A stretch of 64,000 nt of DNA from Planctomycetota bacterium (GTDB lineage: Bacteria > Planctomycetota > UBA1135 > UBA2386), in NCBI GenBank assembly GCA_016235155.1, contig JACRLW010000069.1:1-64000 (forward strand), read 5' to 3'. The notes beneath the pieces were generated by a model that made no database searches, was not told where the DNA came from, and worked only from the letters and a program-made list of their open reading frames with translations. Both the position numbers and the translations under genes were made by a program. This document shows positions 1-10,105 of this stretch, in pieces (the first letter of the stretch is position 1; the number at the start of each line of letters is the position of its first letter).

Positions 1-1224
1 CTCCGCAGCCGGCACCGAGGATCTGCATGTATGCAGGACCCGGCACGTCGGTCGGGATCGTGATCGTCGCGGCGCCCGGACCGGGTCGTGCCTGATCGAC
101 CTGCGCATTGCCGGCGCCCGGGCCGGCGTCGGCGTCGAACCAGAAGGAGTAGATCGTGTTCCACTCCTGCGGATTGCTCGGCGGCGCGAAGAACGCGATC
201 TCGGTCGAACTCACGTTGACCGTCCAGTCGGTCGCGGGGAGCCGGTCGATGTCGTGGAAGCCGAGGTTGGAGACGACCACGCTCGGGCACTTGGCGATCC
301 GGAACGATGCGCCGCCGCGGCTGTTGTCGCGGTTGTGGAGCGCGTACTCGTAGTGCCACTGTCCCTGCGCGTTCGGTCCGGTCACCTTCACGCCGACGTA
401 GAAACGGCCGTTGTCGACACCGTTCGCCGCCGAGGTCACCGTCGCGCCCTGCCAGTTGCGGAGCATCGGTCCCTGGCGGTCGCCGCCGACATCCGTGAAT
501 CGCCAGGCGTTGGAGACGAAGGACGGAGTCACCTGTCGCGCGACGGCATTGTTGTCGCGACGACCCTCCGGCTCACCGGTGATGACGATGTACTGCCCGT
601 ACCAGAAGCTCGACCCGGGGACGGCGAGGTCGGCGTCGTCGACGCGGATCCGGTGCGCAGTCGGCGGCAGCGCGCCCGCCATCGAACTCGAGAAGCTGCG
701 TACCCCGTCGGTGTTGCGCGGCGCGCCGACGTCCGGATCGCCGCGGTCGAAGTACGAGCCGACGGGACTCCACGCGCCGAGCCACGGATCGATCTCCTCC
801 GGGGGGCCGAGCCAATAGCGGTCGGCGTTGAGTCCGGCGTCGTAGGTGTCCGAGCAGTTCGGGCCGAGGACCGTTCCGTCCGACGTGTTGCACGTGTTGC
901 ACGCGCTGCCGTTGATCGACGCGAAGCCGTGCTTCACCCAGGAGCGGTCGGAGATCTGGAGGAAGCGACCGTTCGTCTCGCGGCAGACGATCGGCGCATA
1001 CACCGGGTGCCGCGGGTCCATCACTGCCTTCCAGTGGATGAGGACGGTGCCCACGTTGCAGACCGTCACGCCGCAGGCGAGCCCGTTGAGCGTGCCGGTG
1101 CGTCCGTACATGCCCAGGGCGTCGGTCGTGGCGAGCGCGGCGTCGGTGCCCGGCACCTGGTTGGATTGCGACGACAGCCCGCCGCAGAGTGCGGCGAGCA
1201 CGAGGAGATGGCGCATGGTCATGG
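1..1224 (-). CDS. Secreted hypothetical protein, 3' end truncated by the window edge
   Basis: Read by hand on the minus strand: MTMRHLLVLAALCGGLSSQSNQVPGTDAALATTDALGMYGRTGTLNG..., open from 1224 to position 1 with no stop, so absent from the ORF track. Signal-peptide-like N-terminus, Cys-rich segment (NGSACNTCNTSDGT). Confidence 0.75.
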
Positions 1225-1256
1225 TCTGGAGGCGTCTCGGGAAGCGTCGCTTGCGA

Positions 1257-2798
1257 TCACGGCCACGTGATCGACACCGCATTCGAGAGCGCGATGCCGC
1301 TCGAGGTGGCGAGGTCGGCGACCGCCCATTGCGCATACAGCACCGCCGGCGGCAAGCCGCTCGGCAGGGTGAACATCGCTTCGCCCGCGGCATCGGTCGG
1401 GAACGTCACCGTGAAATCGACCGGCCACGGCACGACGGTGCCGAACGAGCCGACGACGGTCGGGTTGTTCGTCACCCCGAAGAGGATCGCGGCGGCGCTG
1501 TTCGGCAGGGCCTGGCGCAGCCAGCACTCGGCGCTGTTGCCGGCGGTGAGCAGGCCGCAGACCTCGAGCCGCGGAATCCTCCCGTTGCTGCCCTGCGTGC
1601 CGAAGCCGAGGTCGCGCGCCGGCGAACCGATGCGAGGCACGACCTTCCAGACGGTGCCGGCGCCGCTGACGATCAGGAGCTCGCCGTCCCAATCCTCGCC
1701 GAATGACGTGATCGATGTGATCGTCGCGGCCCCGGCCGGATCGAGTTCGACCGTGCGGTTGACGACCTGGGTCACGGCCGTGCCGTTGAATGCCAGCGAC
1801 CAGATCGTGTTCGAGCAGTAGTCGGCGCAGAAATACCAGCCGTCGAGGTCGTGGATCGCGCAGCCGCGGTAGCGGTAACCACCGGTGATCGAGCAACCCG
1901 AGCCGTGCGTGTAGGTCCACACCGGCAACCGCAAGGCGGCGTTGTTGCACGGAACGATGTAGGTCGGACACGAGGCCGTGCTGTAGCACGAAGTCCCTTC
2001 CATGATCTTCCAGCCGTAGTTCTCGCCGCCGGTGCTGCTCGCCGGCGCGAAGTCGACCTCCTCGACGGCGTTCTGCCCGACGTCGCCGATCCAGAGGTCC
2101 CCGGTCGTGCGGTCGAAGCTCCAGCGCCACGGATTGCGCACTCCGAGCGCCCAGATCTCGCCGCGATAGGCCGTGTTGCCGACGAAGGGATTGGTCGGCG
2201 GGATGCGGTTCGTCGGGTGATCGACGTCGAGCCGCAGCATCTTCCCGAGCAGACTCAGCCGGTTCTGCGCGTTGCACGACGGGTCGCCGCCCGAGCCGCC
2301 GTCGCCCATACCGCAATACAGGTAGCCGTCCGGTCCGAACTGGATCCCGCCGCCGTTGTGGTTGCTGAACGGCTGGGCGATCGGCCCAAACATGATCAGG
2401 CCGGTCGTGATGCTCGCGATGTCCGCACTGGTCGCGGTGAAGCGCTCGATGATCGTCGCTCCGTCACCGGCGCGCGTGTAGTTGACGTAGAAATAGCGGT
2501 TGGTCTGGAACTGAGGGTGGAACGCGAGGCCGAGCAGGCCGCGCTCACCGCCGGTGAGGATGCGCGTGTTCAGCGTGATGAACGGCGTCGCCTGGATCAC
2601 GCCGCCGCGCACGATGCGGATCCGTCCGGTCGCCTGCTCGACGACGTAGATGCGCTCCCGGTCGCCCGGAGCGGCGGTCGCGTAGAGAGGGGCCGAGAAA
2701 CCGGTGGCGACCTGGACGGTGGTGAGTTGCGTCTGGGCTGCGATGGCGGTGATCGCGAGCGCGCCGGCGAACGCGGCGCGGAGGAGCTGGGAGGTCAT
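1257..2798 (-). CDS. Secreted PQQ-dependent sugar (glucose/sorbosone) dehydrogenase-like beta-propeller with C-terminal module
   Basis: MTSQLLRAAFAGALAITAIAAQTQLTTVQVATGFSAPLYATAAPGDRERIYVVEQATGRIRIV...GERGLLGLAFHPQF...GDGGSGGDP...LGKMLRLDVD...NPWRWSFDRTTGDLWIGDVGQNAVEEVD; start set at the signal peptide inside the longer ORF 1257..3596. Confidence 0.9.
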   Translation of the reverse strand: MTSQLLRAAFAGALAITAIAAQTQLTTVQVATGFSAPLYATAAPGDRERIYVVEQATGRIRIVRGGVIQATPFITLNTRILTGGERGLLGLAFHPQFQTNRYFYVNYTRAGDGATIIERFTATSADIASITTGLIMFGPIAQPFSNHNGGGIQFGPDGYLYCGMGDGGSGGDPSCNAQNRLSLLGKMLRLDVDHPTNRIPPTNPFVGNTAYRGEIWALGVRNPWRWSFDRTTGDLWIGDVGQNAVEEVDFAPASSTGGENYGWKIMEGTSCYSTASCPTYIVPCNNAALRLPVWTYTHGSGCSITGGYRYRGCAIHDLDGWYFCADYCSNTIWSLAFNGTAVTQVVNRTVELDPAGAATITSITSFGEDWDGELLIVSGAGTVWKVVPRIGSPARDLGFGTQGSNGRIPRLEVCGLLTAGNSAECWLRQALPNSAAAILFGVTNNPTVVGSFGTVVPWPVDFTVTFPTDAAGEAMFTLPSGLPPAVLYAQWAVADLATSSGIALSNAVSITWP

Positions 2799-2953
2799 GC
2801 GTGCGGTGGGAGGGGACCGGCTGATCGGGAGGCGCGGGAAGTGTGGACCAAAGGCGAGCCGCGCGGGAGACCCCTGATCGATTCGTCCGCGGCCGCCGAG
2901 TCGTGCGGTGCACCGTGTCGCGGGGTGCGACCGCGCGCGCGATCGCGAAGCGG

Positions 2954-4072
2954 TCACTCGGACGGCGCGATGGCCCGCGTCGAGCCCGGCGTCGTCGCGA
3001 TGCGCAGGTGACTCGCGGCGCCCTCGAGTACGCCCGGCCAGACGACGCCCGTCCCGGCCATGTCGACGACGAACAGCAACTCGTGGTTCGCGAGGTGCGT
3101 CGGCTCGCCGACCCGCTCGCCCGACGGGTTGAACACGCCGATCTTCGCGCCGACGTAGCGCGGGAAGCGGGTCGCCATCACGTGCACCGCACCGAGCGGC
3201 AGTAGCAGCGCTTCGATCTCCTCGCGCGACAGGTGCCCCTCGTCGTTGAACGACACGATCAGCACGCGGGCTCGCACGGCCTCGACCACGGCGCGCAGTG
3301 CCTCGCGACAACTGCGCTTGCCGTTGAAGGCACTGCGTCGCTCGCGGCAATCGATCCGCTTCTGTGCGATCCCGTAGGTCGACGGCCGGTCCCAACGCAC
3401 GAGCGTCTCCCAGACGTGGTAGTTGCCGAGGTAGCTGTGCTGGTTGTAGGGCGGATCGAGATAGGCGACGTCGCACTCGTGACGCGCCGCGAATTCCCGC
3501 GCGTCGAGTTCGGTCGCGAGGCAGGGTCCCGTCGCCACCGCCGGCGCCAGTTCGGGCAGGCGCAGTTCGAGGGGCTGCGCCGCGCGCTGCGCCCATCGCT
3601 TGAGGTACGCCATCTGCACGCCGACGGTCGAATCCACACGATCCGCGGCTTCGAGCAGGGCGGTCAGCAGGATCGCCTCGAGTTCAGGCTCGTGCCGCGC
3701 AGTCGCGATCGCGTTCCGGATCGCTTCGATGCGCCCGCCGTTCTCCGGCCGGAAGTAGCGCGCGGCTTCGCAATACGTCGCCGTGAACCAATCGGGCGTC
3801 GCAGGCAACGCGTCGAGCTCGCGCAACAGCTCGGTCGCGCGCACCGCATGCCGCTCGCGGTCGGCCTGGACGTAGCAACGCGCGATCGTCGCCGCATACG
3901 CATTGTGGTCGTTGGCGAACACACGGAAGCCGTCGGCCTTCAGCGCCTTCCCGACCCGCGCCGTCCCGGAGAACGGATCGATCACCGTCCGCGCGCCCGG
4001 CACCGCCGCGACGATCCGCCGGATCGCCGGCAGGAGGAGGCGCTTGCTGCCGAGGTACTTGATCAAGGGCAC
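2954..4072 (-). CDS. D12-class DNA adenine N6-methyltransferase (solitary)
   Basis: VPLIKYLGSKRLLLPAIRRIV, DPFSGTARVGKALKADG, YLDPPYNQHSYLGNYHVWETL motifs. The ORF extends to 4240, but homology-like sequence begins at IKYLGSK (GTG at 4072), so the start is uncertain. Confidence 0.85.
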   Translation of the reverse strand: MPLIKYLGSKRLLLPAIRRIVAAVPGARTVIDPFSGTARVGKALKADGFRVFANDHNAYAATIARCYVQADRERHAVRATELLRELDALPATPDWFTATYCEAARYFRPENGGRIEAIRNAIATARHEPELEAILLTALLEAADRVDSTVGVQMAYLKRWAQRAAQPLELRLPELAPAVATGPCLATELDAREFAARHECDVAYLDPPYNQHSYLGNYHVWETLVRWDRPSTYGIAQKRIDCRERRSAFNGKRSCREALRAVVEAVRARVLIVSFNDEGHLSREEIEALLLPLGAVHVMATRFPRYVGAKIGVFNPSGERVGEPTHLANHELLFVVDMAGTGVVWPGVLEGAASHLRIATTPGSTRAIAPSE

Positions 4073-4470
4073 GACAGCTTCCCGTCCCCGGGCGTGCGGC
4101 GCCTGCTGTTTCTCTTCGTTCGTTGGCCGCGGGGAGGTGGGCGCGCCGGAGAGACCGCGAATCGGGCTGGACTCTGGGCTGGCCATCCAGCGGTCTGCAC
4201 CATCCGTTGAGTGCGGCCGAGGCGACATCGACCGGGTCACCCGCGGCGTTGGTCGGCACAGTCGCGCCGGGTCGGCGGGTGTCAGGCAGCGGGTGCGACC
4301 GCCGGAACTGGCGGCAAGGGCGACGATCGGTCGCCGGGATGCTCCTCCTCCGGCAGTCTGAGCTCAGGGTAGTCCATTGAAGGCGATCCCAAAGAGGGCC
4401 TTGACCGCCGCTGATTCCCCATGCGACATTGTCGACCGCGAAGCCAGACCTTCGAAATCAGGAGCTCGAC

Positions 4471-6505
4471 ATGCAAACAAACTCGAAGTCCCCCCCAGCA
4501 AGTTCTGGGGCAGGTGTGGCATGACCCTTTTCGCGCTCGCGGCGATGGGTGCAAAGTGTGAGGCACAGCTCCAGCCGAACGAGGGATCGTGGGGCCAGGC
4601 GTTCGTGTGGTTCCCGTGGACGACCGATTGTCCCTTGAAAACTCCTTCGAACAACTGCGCTCACTGCGAAATCGCGCACGCAGTGCTGATCGGCAAGCCC
4701 GGCGTTCACCGGGGGAAGATCCTCTTCTGGCGGACCACCGAAGGGGGGGGCAGGTGGCTCTTCGACCCCGCGACGATGACCCACGGCTCGGCGGGGGGTC
4801 CGCCCGGCCCCTTGGACGTGTTCTGCTGCGGGCAGTCGGTGGACCCCAACGGCGACATCATCATGGTCGGCGGCGACCGCACCGGGGGGACCTGCCGGCT
4901 TCCCGGCCAGGGGCACTGCTGCCAGGCTGGCTGTCGGAACCCCGGCTACTGGACCGAGCCGAACTGGACGCACATCTACGATCCGAGCCCCGTGCCCAAC
5001 AACCCGCACTGGTTCCGGCCGCCCGGCCTACCTCCGCACGGCTCGGACCTGATGACGAGCGCGCCGCCGGGCACCAATCCCGGGCACTACTACTCCGCGA
5101 CGGTGGTCCTGGCCGACGGCCGCGTGATGCAGGTCGGGGGCGGCACGGCGCCGTTCACACCGCCGGACTCGAGCTGCTGCTGGATGGGTACCGCGACCCA
5201 GAGTCCGGTAGTCGCAGACGCCAACTGGTGCCAGGTCTTCGATCCGTTCACGCTGCGCTGGCAGGGTATCGACGCCGGCAATCCCTTCGCCGACGCGCCG
5301 GTCGCTGGGCTCCAGGTGGCGCCGCTGCCCAATGGGGACCTGATCACAGGCTTCCACTTCTATCCGCTGGCGCACCTGCTCTCGACCAACCAGGTATTCG
5401 CTTCGGTCGTGGTCGGCGGCGCCAGGACGCCGGCGCCTACCCGGACCTTCTCTCCGTCCGCGCTGCTCGACGTGAGGAGTTGGCCGCCGCCGCCGCCGGG
5501 TTGGACGGTGCTGAATGCGCGGTTCCGGTCCTCGGACAGCGCCAGTGCCCCGGTGCTGAACCTCCTCTACCCGACGGCGGTCATGTTGCCGTGGCGCTCG
5601 AGCAATCTGATCGGGGATGACCGGGTGTGGGTGATCGGTGGTAGTGACACGAACGAGTTCTACACGACTACAGGTTAGCCGGGCAAGTCTGGGAGATCCA
5701 CCAACCGCAGCGGACGACTGCGCCGCTCCCGGAGTGGCGAATCATCGGCAACTTGGCCTATCCGCGCGTCTACTCGAACGCGATCGTCCTTCCGACGATG
5801 CAGGTCATCGTCCTCGGCGGGAGCGGCAACTACTTCGCACCCTACGGCGGAGTGGGAACGGCTTCGAGCGATCCGGAAGTCCTCGCGCAGCCGGTGCTCC
5901 ATCCGGAGATCGTCGATCTCGAAGGACCGGGTGCGGGAGTCTGGAGAACGCTGACTCCCCACGAGTCCGCGCGTACCTATCACAATGTCGCCGTGCTGCT
6001 TCCCGATGGCCGGATCTTCCACGCCGGCGGCTACAAGGGCGATTCGGACATTCGTCAGCCACTGGGTCCGAACCATCGCTGCAATGTGTCCGATAACACG
6101 TACTCCGACGTCGAGATCTACACCCCTCCGTACCTGAGCCCTGGCGCGAGGCGGCCGGTCATCCAGCAGGCGCCGGCCATCGCGAACTACAACTCCAGCA
6201 TCACGGTGACGGTGACGCTCGAGGACGACGACATCCCGCTCGACCCGGCAACCGAGATCGAGTACGGCTTCCTGGTCCGCTGCGCCGCGGTCATGCATCA
6301 TTTCGACTGGGACCAGAAGAGCATGAAACTCGACGTGCTGAGTCGCACGGCGACGACCGTGACCTTCGCGCCGCTGCCGTCGCTGGCGAACAACGGCAGC
6401 GCGATCCTGCCGCCTGGTTACTACATGCTCTTCGTCGTCCGACGGCCGAATGCGACGGTCGGCTGGCGCGTCCCGAGCGTGGCGAAGTTCGTCCAGGTGA
6501 TCTGA
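4471..6505 (+). pseudogene. Galactose oxidase-like secreted protein (Kelch/DUF1929), reading frame interrupted at two places
   Basis: ORFs 4377..5678 and 5753..6505 are two halves of one galactose-oxidase-like protein (FVWFPWTTDCP...VMQVGGGTAPF...VIGGSDTNEF // RLAGQVWEIHQPQ...VLPTMQVIVLGGSGNYF...YTPPYLSPGARRPVI...PPGYYMLFVV). A good SD (AGGAG) precedes ATG 4471, whose frame joins the signal peptide only if the C7 tract at 4490-4496 were C8. Confidence 0.75.
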
Positions 6506-8181
6506 TGTCGGCGACGCGCCTCTTCTTTGTCGCCGTCGGTGCGATGGCCATCTTGCTGAGTGCGCCCGCCGCTACGCAGTCGCTCCTGCAAGAGTGGCGG
6601 AGCGACCCCATTCCTCCGGAGAATTCGTTCGGTGAGCTGCTGGCACTCGGCGCCGTCGGCGATGTGGATGGGGACTCGGCTCCGGAGATCGCCATCTTCG
6701 ATGCGCAGCCTCCTCCGCCTGGGATCACCTATTCACTGGGCAGGCTCAGGTTGTTCTCCGGGAGGAACGGTGCTGTCATTCGGTCCACAATCGGCGATCC
6801 GAGTCGTGCGTTTCTCGGTTCTCGCGTTGCTAACCTCGACGACCTCGATGGCGACGGAATCGCTGACTACGGTGCCGACAACCCCGCCGCCAACTCGTCA
6901 CCCTGGTACTACGCCTGGGTCGCGCTCTCCGGCGCCACCGGCAGCGTCATCCGCCTCTGGACGGACTGCACCTGGCTCAGCCGCGGACCGGACGCCGACG
7001 GCGACGGCATCGACGACGTGCTGGTCTGCGACCGCACTTGGTGGGATCCGCTGGGCTTCTATCCGATCGGCAAGGCGGAGCTGCGCTCGGGGCGGACGAA
7101 TGCGCTGATCCACACCTTCTACGGCGGCCCGACGAGCTGGGACCTGCTCGGGCCTTCGGTGCGGGTTGGGGACGTGGATGCCGACGGCGTCGAGGACATC
7201 TGCTTCGCGTTCCCCGGTGATTGGTCGCGCTACGTCCCCGCCTTCGGCTTCGTCGTCTATTCGGGCCGCCCGCCGTTCAACCAACTCCTGAGGCGAACGA
7301 GCTATGTCGGCGGCAACACCTTCGGGATGACGGTCGTCGGCCCTGGCGATGTCGACGGCGACGGGCATTCGGACATCGCAGCGTTCGACTACGGCGACCG
7401 GATGAGCTCGGGCGTGGCGTACTCGGCCGTGTTCTCGGGCCGCACCGGGCAGCCGGTGCTCCTGATCGGCCCGCCGTTCGACAACGAACGCTTCATGGTC
7501 ATCGCCGGTCCGGGCGACGTGGACGGCGACGGGTACGCGGACCTCGCCGGGACGGGCACTGGCGTCGAGCTGCGCTCGGGTCGCCATGGCGGCGTCCTGC
7601 TCGAGCTGCCGCGGTCGTATGCGGTCGATCCGCGGACCGGCGCGGCGTCGGGCTGGCCGGTCGCGGCGGGGGACTTGAACGGCGACGAGGTGCCCGACCT
7701 GCTGCTGTCGAACTTCAGGGAGTCCTGGCTGGGCCCCTTCCGGCGGGTGACGGCCTGGTCGCTGCAGCACATGGATGTCGCGATCCTCGGCAACGGTTGC
7801 TCCGCGAGCAGCGCGGTTCCCCCGCGCATCGGCGCGACGCGGAGCCCGCGGCTCGGGGCGGACTTCGAGGTGCACGTCTCGCGTTGCGAGCCGAACCGCA
7901 GCGCGGCGCTGTTCGTCGGCCTGTCATCGACGCTGTTCGGCGGCACGCCTCTTCCGATCGACCTGAGCCTATTCGGATTCCCTCGCTGCGCACTGCACGT
8001 GTCGATCGACGCGATGATCGAGACGACGACGACCGGACCCCAGGGCAACGGTCGCGCGACGGTCGTGCTCCCCATCCCCAATGACCAGGCGCTCCAGGGG
8101 ATGCGCTTCCACCTGCAATGGGCGATCGTCGAATCAGTCGGCGTCGCGCTGACGCGTGCCCTGACTTGCACCATCCGCTGA
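6505..8181 (+). CDS. Secreted FG-GAP/VCBS integrin-alpha-like repeat protein with C-terminal module
   Basis: Repeated GDVDGDS/GDGIDDVLV/GDVDGDGHSDIAAF motifs; signal peptide MSATRLFFVAVGAMAILLSAPAATQ. Confidence 0.85.
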   Translation: MSATRLFFVAVGAMAILLSAPAATQSLLQEWRSDPIPPENSFGELLALGAVGDVDGDSAPEIAIFDAQPPPPGITYSLGRLRLFSGRNGAVIRSTIGDPSRAFLGSRVANLDDLDGDGIADYGADNPAANSSPWYYAWVALSGATGSVIRLWTDCTWLSRGPDADGDGIDDVLVCDRTWWDPLGFYPIGKAELRSGRTNALIHTFYGGPTSWDLLGPSVRVGDVDADGVEDICFAFPGDWSRYVPAFGFVVYSGRPPFNQLLRRTSYVGGNTFGMTVVGPGDVDGDGHSDIAAFDYGDRMSSGVAYSAVFSGRTGQPVLLIGPPFDNERFMVIAGPGDVDGDGYADLAGTGTGVELRSGRHGGVLLELPRSYAVDPRTGAASGWPVAAGDLNGDEVPDLLLSNFRESWLGPFRRVTAWSLQHMDVAILGNGCSASSAVPPRIGATRSPRLGADFEVHVSRCEPNRSAALFVGLSSTLFGGTPLPIDLSLFGFPRCALHVSIDAMIETTTTGPQGNGRATVVLPIPNDQALQGMRFHLQWAIVESVGVALTRALTCTIR

Positions 8182-8196
8182 CGTCACCCGGACTCC

Positions 8197-8586
8197 TCAC
8201 GCACCCGGGATCGCCATCTCGGTCGCCGCGTGCACGCCGAGCAGGACCGCATACACAGCCAGCACCAGCGGCAACAGGCGCCGCGTCCAGCGGAAGCGCG
8301 CGTGCAGGAGCAGGACGGCGACCCCGACCAGGGTCGTGCCGACCTTGAGCGCGGCAAAACCGGAAGCGCCGCCGCTTTCCCACGCCCAACTCATCACCGG
8401 GTTGGCTTCCTGTACGCCGCGCCCGAGATGCGCCCAGGTCCACAACCAGTCGGTCAGGGTGAGCGCGAGCAGGGCGAGGATGCCGGCCCACTCGATCCGC
8501 GAGTAGCGATCGACGTAGACGTCGCGGTCTTCGCCATCGCGCCGTCCGCCGCGGCGACGGCCGCGCAACCAATAGCGCGACACCAT
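8197..8586 (-). CDS. Small membrane protein (DUF5658-like)
   Basis: MVSRYWLRGRRRGGRRDGEDRDVYVDRYSRIEWAGILALLALTLTDWLWTWAHLGRGVQEANPVMSWAWESGG...; hydrophobic segments. A GTG at 8655 is an alternative start (RRDGPDRRKRPTP). Confidence 0.65.
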   Translation of the reverse strand: MVSRYWLRGRRRGGRRDGEDRDVYVDRYSRIEWAGILALLALTLTDWLWTWAHLGRGVQEANPVMSWAWESGGASGFAALKVGTTLVGVAVLLLHARFRWTRRLLPLVLAVYAVLLGVHAATEMAIPGA

Positions 8587-8727
8587 CGGAGTCGGTCGCT
8601 TGCGACGATCGGGGCCATCGCGGCGCTCGGAGGGTTCGGACAGGGGCGCGGACACGGACGCGGATCGTGCGGACGGACGCCCGCGATGTCGAGGGACCGC
8701 GTCTCGCGGCGAGACCGTTCCGGCGGC

Positions 8728-10080
8728 ATGCTCGGCGGCATGCCCGCTGCCGCCCAAGCACTCGCGCTTGCCCTGCTCACCGCTGCCGTGCCGCAGTCGC
8801 GGCCGGAGCCGGCGCTGATCGTGGTCACGCCGCGGGCGTTCGTCCCCGCGCTCGACGCCTGGCTGGCACTGCGTCGCGCCGATCTGCCGGTCGTCGTCGA
8901 CGTGCTCGAGGAGGTCCTCGCCGCGGAGTCCGGAGTCGACGACGCCGAGCGCGTCAAGCGGCGCTTGTATGCCCGCTGGCGCGACGGCGCACGCTACGTG
9001 CTGCTCGTCGGCGACGTGGGCGTGGTGCCGATCCGTTCGATGGTGCTCGACCGCGTCACCGAGCCCGCGTTCGACGTCGCCTTCTATCCGTGCGATCTCT
9101 ACTACGGCGACGTCGCGGAGCAGGATGGCTCGTTCGAGGACTGGAACGCGGCGCACGACGGCCACCACGCCGGCTACTTCGGCGAGGTGTGCGGCGAGAA
9201 GAACAAGGACGGACCGATCGACCTGGACCAGGTCGATTACCTCCCCGAACTCGCGGTCGGCCGCTGGCCGGTGCGCAGCTTCGAGGAGGCCGCTCGCATC
9301 GCGCGCAAGACCGTCGCGTTCTCGCGCGCCCGCGACGCGACGCCCCCGCGCACCTTGTTCGTCCACTGCGACGGTTGGATCGATGCCCGACCGCGCCTCG
9401 ATCGCCTGGGCGCCCTGATCGCGCCGCGTCACGAGGTCGTGCGCTGCTATGACGGCTCCGCGGACGAACCGCGCGACGCCGCGATTGCCGCACAGCTCGC
9501 GCGCGGCACGACCTTCGTCTTCCACGCGGGGCACGGCGATCCCGGCGGCTTCGACCGTTCGCTGCGCGCGCACACCCTGCTCCGCGCGACGAACTTCGAC
9601 ACCCTGCCGATCGTCTTCTCGATCGGTTGCAGCACCGCGGTGATCGGACCGCAGGCGCCGTACGAGGCCTACCTCGATGTCCATGGCGCGACCCACCGCG
9701 GCACCAATGCGGGCGAGGTCTTTCGCTCACATCCTCCGCCGCCGGCGTGTCGCCAGCCGCGGCCGTTCGACCAGACCAGCATCGCCGAGCGGAGCCTGCG
9801 CGAATCCGACGGCGGCGCGATCGCGTGGATCGGTTGCGACACCGGCGCCCAGCCCTGCGCGCTCACCTTGCTGGACGGCTTCGTCGAAGCGCTGGCTCGA
9901 GGCGACGCACCGCGCCTCGGCGACGCATGGATCGCCGCGATCCGCGAGTACCACGCGCGCGAACGACTCACGGAGCTGACGCCGACCGCGGACTGGTATC
10001 CGCCGTCGATCTTCTTCCAAGGGATGAAGTTCGTCCTGCTCGGCGATCCCTCCCTCGAACCGGGCCCCGCGACCCGCTGA
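8728..10080 (+). CDS. Gingipain-like C25 family cysteine peptidase domain protein
   Basis: ALIVVTPRAFVPALDAWLALRRADLPVVV..., YVLLVGDVGVVPI, FVFHAGHGDPGGF and FSIGCSTAVIGP resemble the His and Cys catalytic segments of C25 peptidases. Confidence 0.7.
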   Translation: MLGGMPAAAQALALALLTAAVPQSRPEPALIVVTPRAFVPALDAWLALRRADLPVVVDVLEEVLAAESGVDDAERVKRRLYARWRDGARYVLLVGDVGVVPIRSMVLDRVTEPAFDVAFYPCDLYYGDVAEQDGSFEDWNAAHDGHHAGYFGEVCGEKNKDGPIDLDQVDYLPELAVGRWPVRSFEEAARIARKTVAFSRARDATPPRTLFVHCDGWIDARPRLDRLGALIAPRHEVVRCYDGSADEPRDAAIAAQLARGTTFVFHAGHGDPGGFDRSLRAHTLLRATNFDTLPIVFSIGCSTAVIGPQAPYEAYLDVHGATHRGTNAGEVFRSHPPPPACRQPRPFDQTSIAERSLRESDGGAIAWIGCDTGAQPCALTLLDGFVEALARGDAPRLGDAWIAAIREYHARERLTELTPTADWYPPSIFFQGMKFVLLGDPSLEPGPATR

Positions 10081-10105
10081 CCAGCACCTCGATCCGACAA
10101 CCAAG

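Noticed and set aside
4743-4750. G8 homopolymer in the galactose oxidase-like gene
   Set aside because: Translation through it (TEGGGRWLFDP) is plausible on both sides, so there is no evidence of a frame change here.
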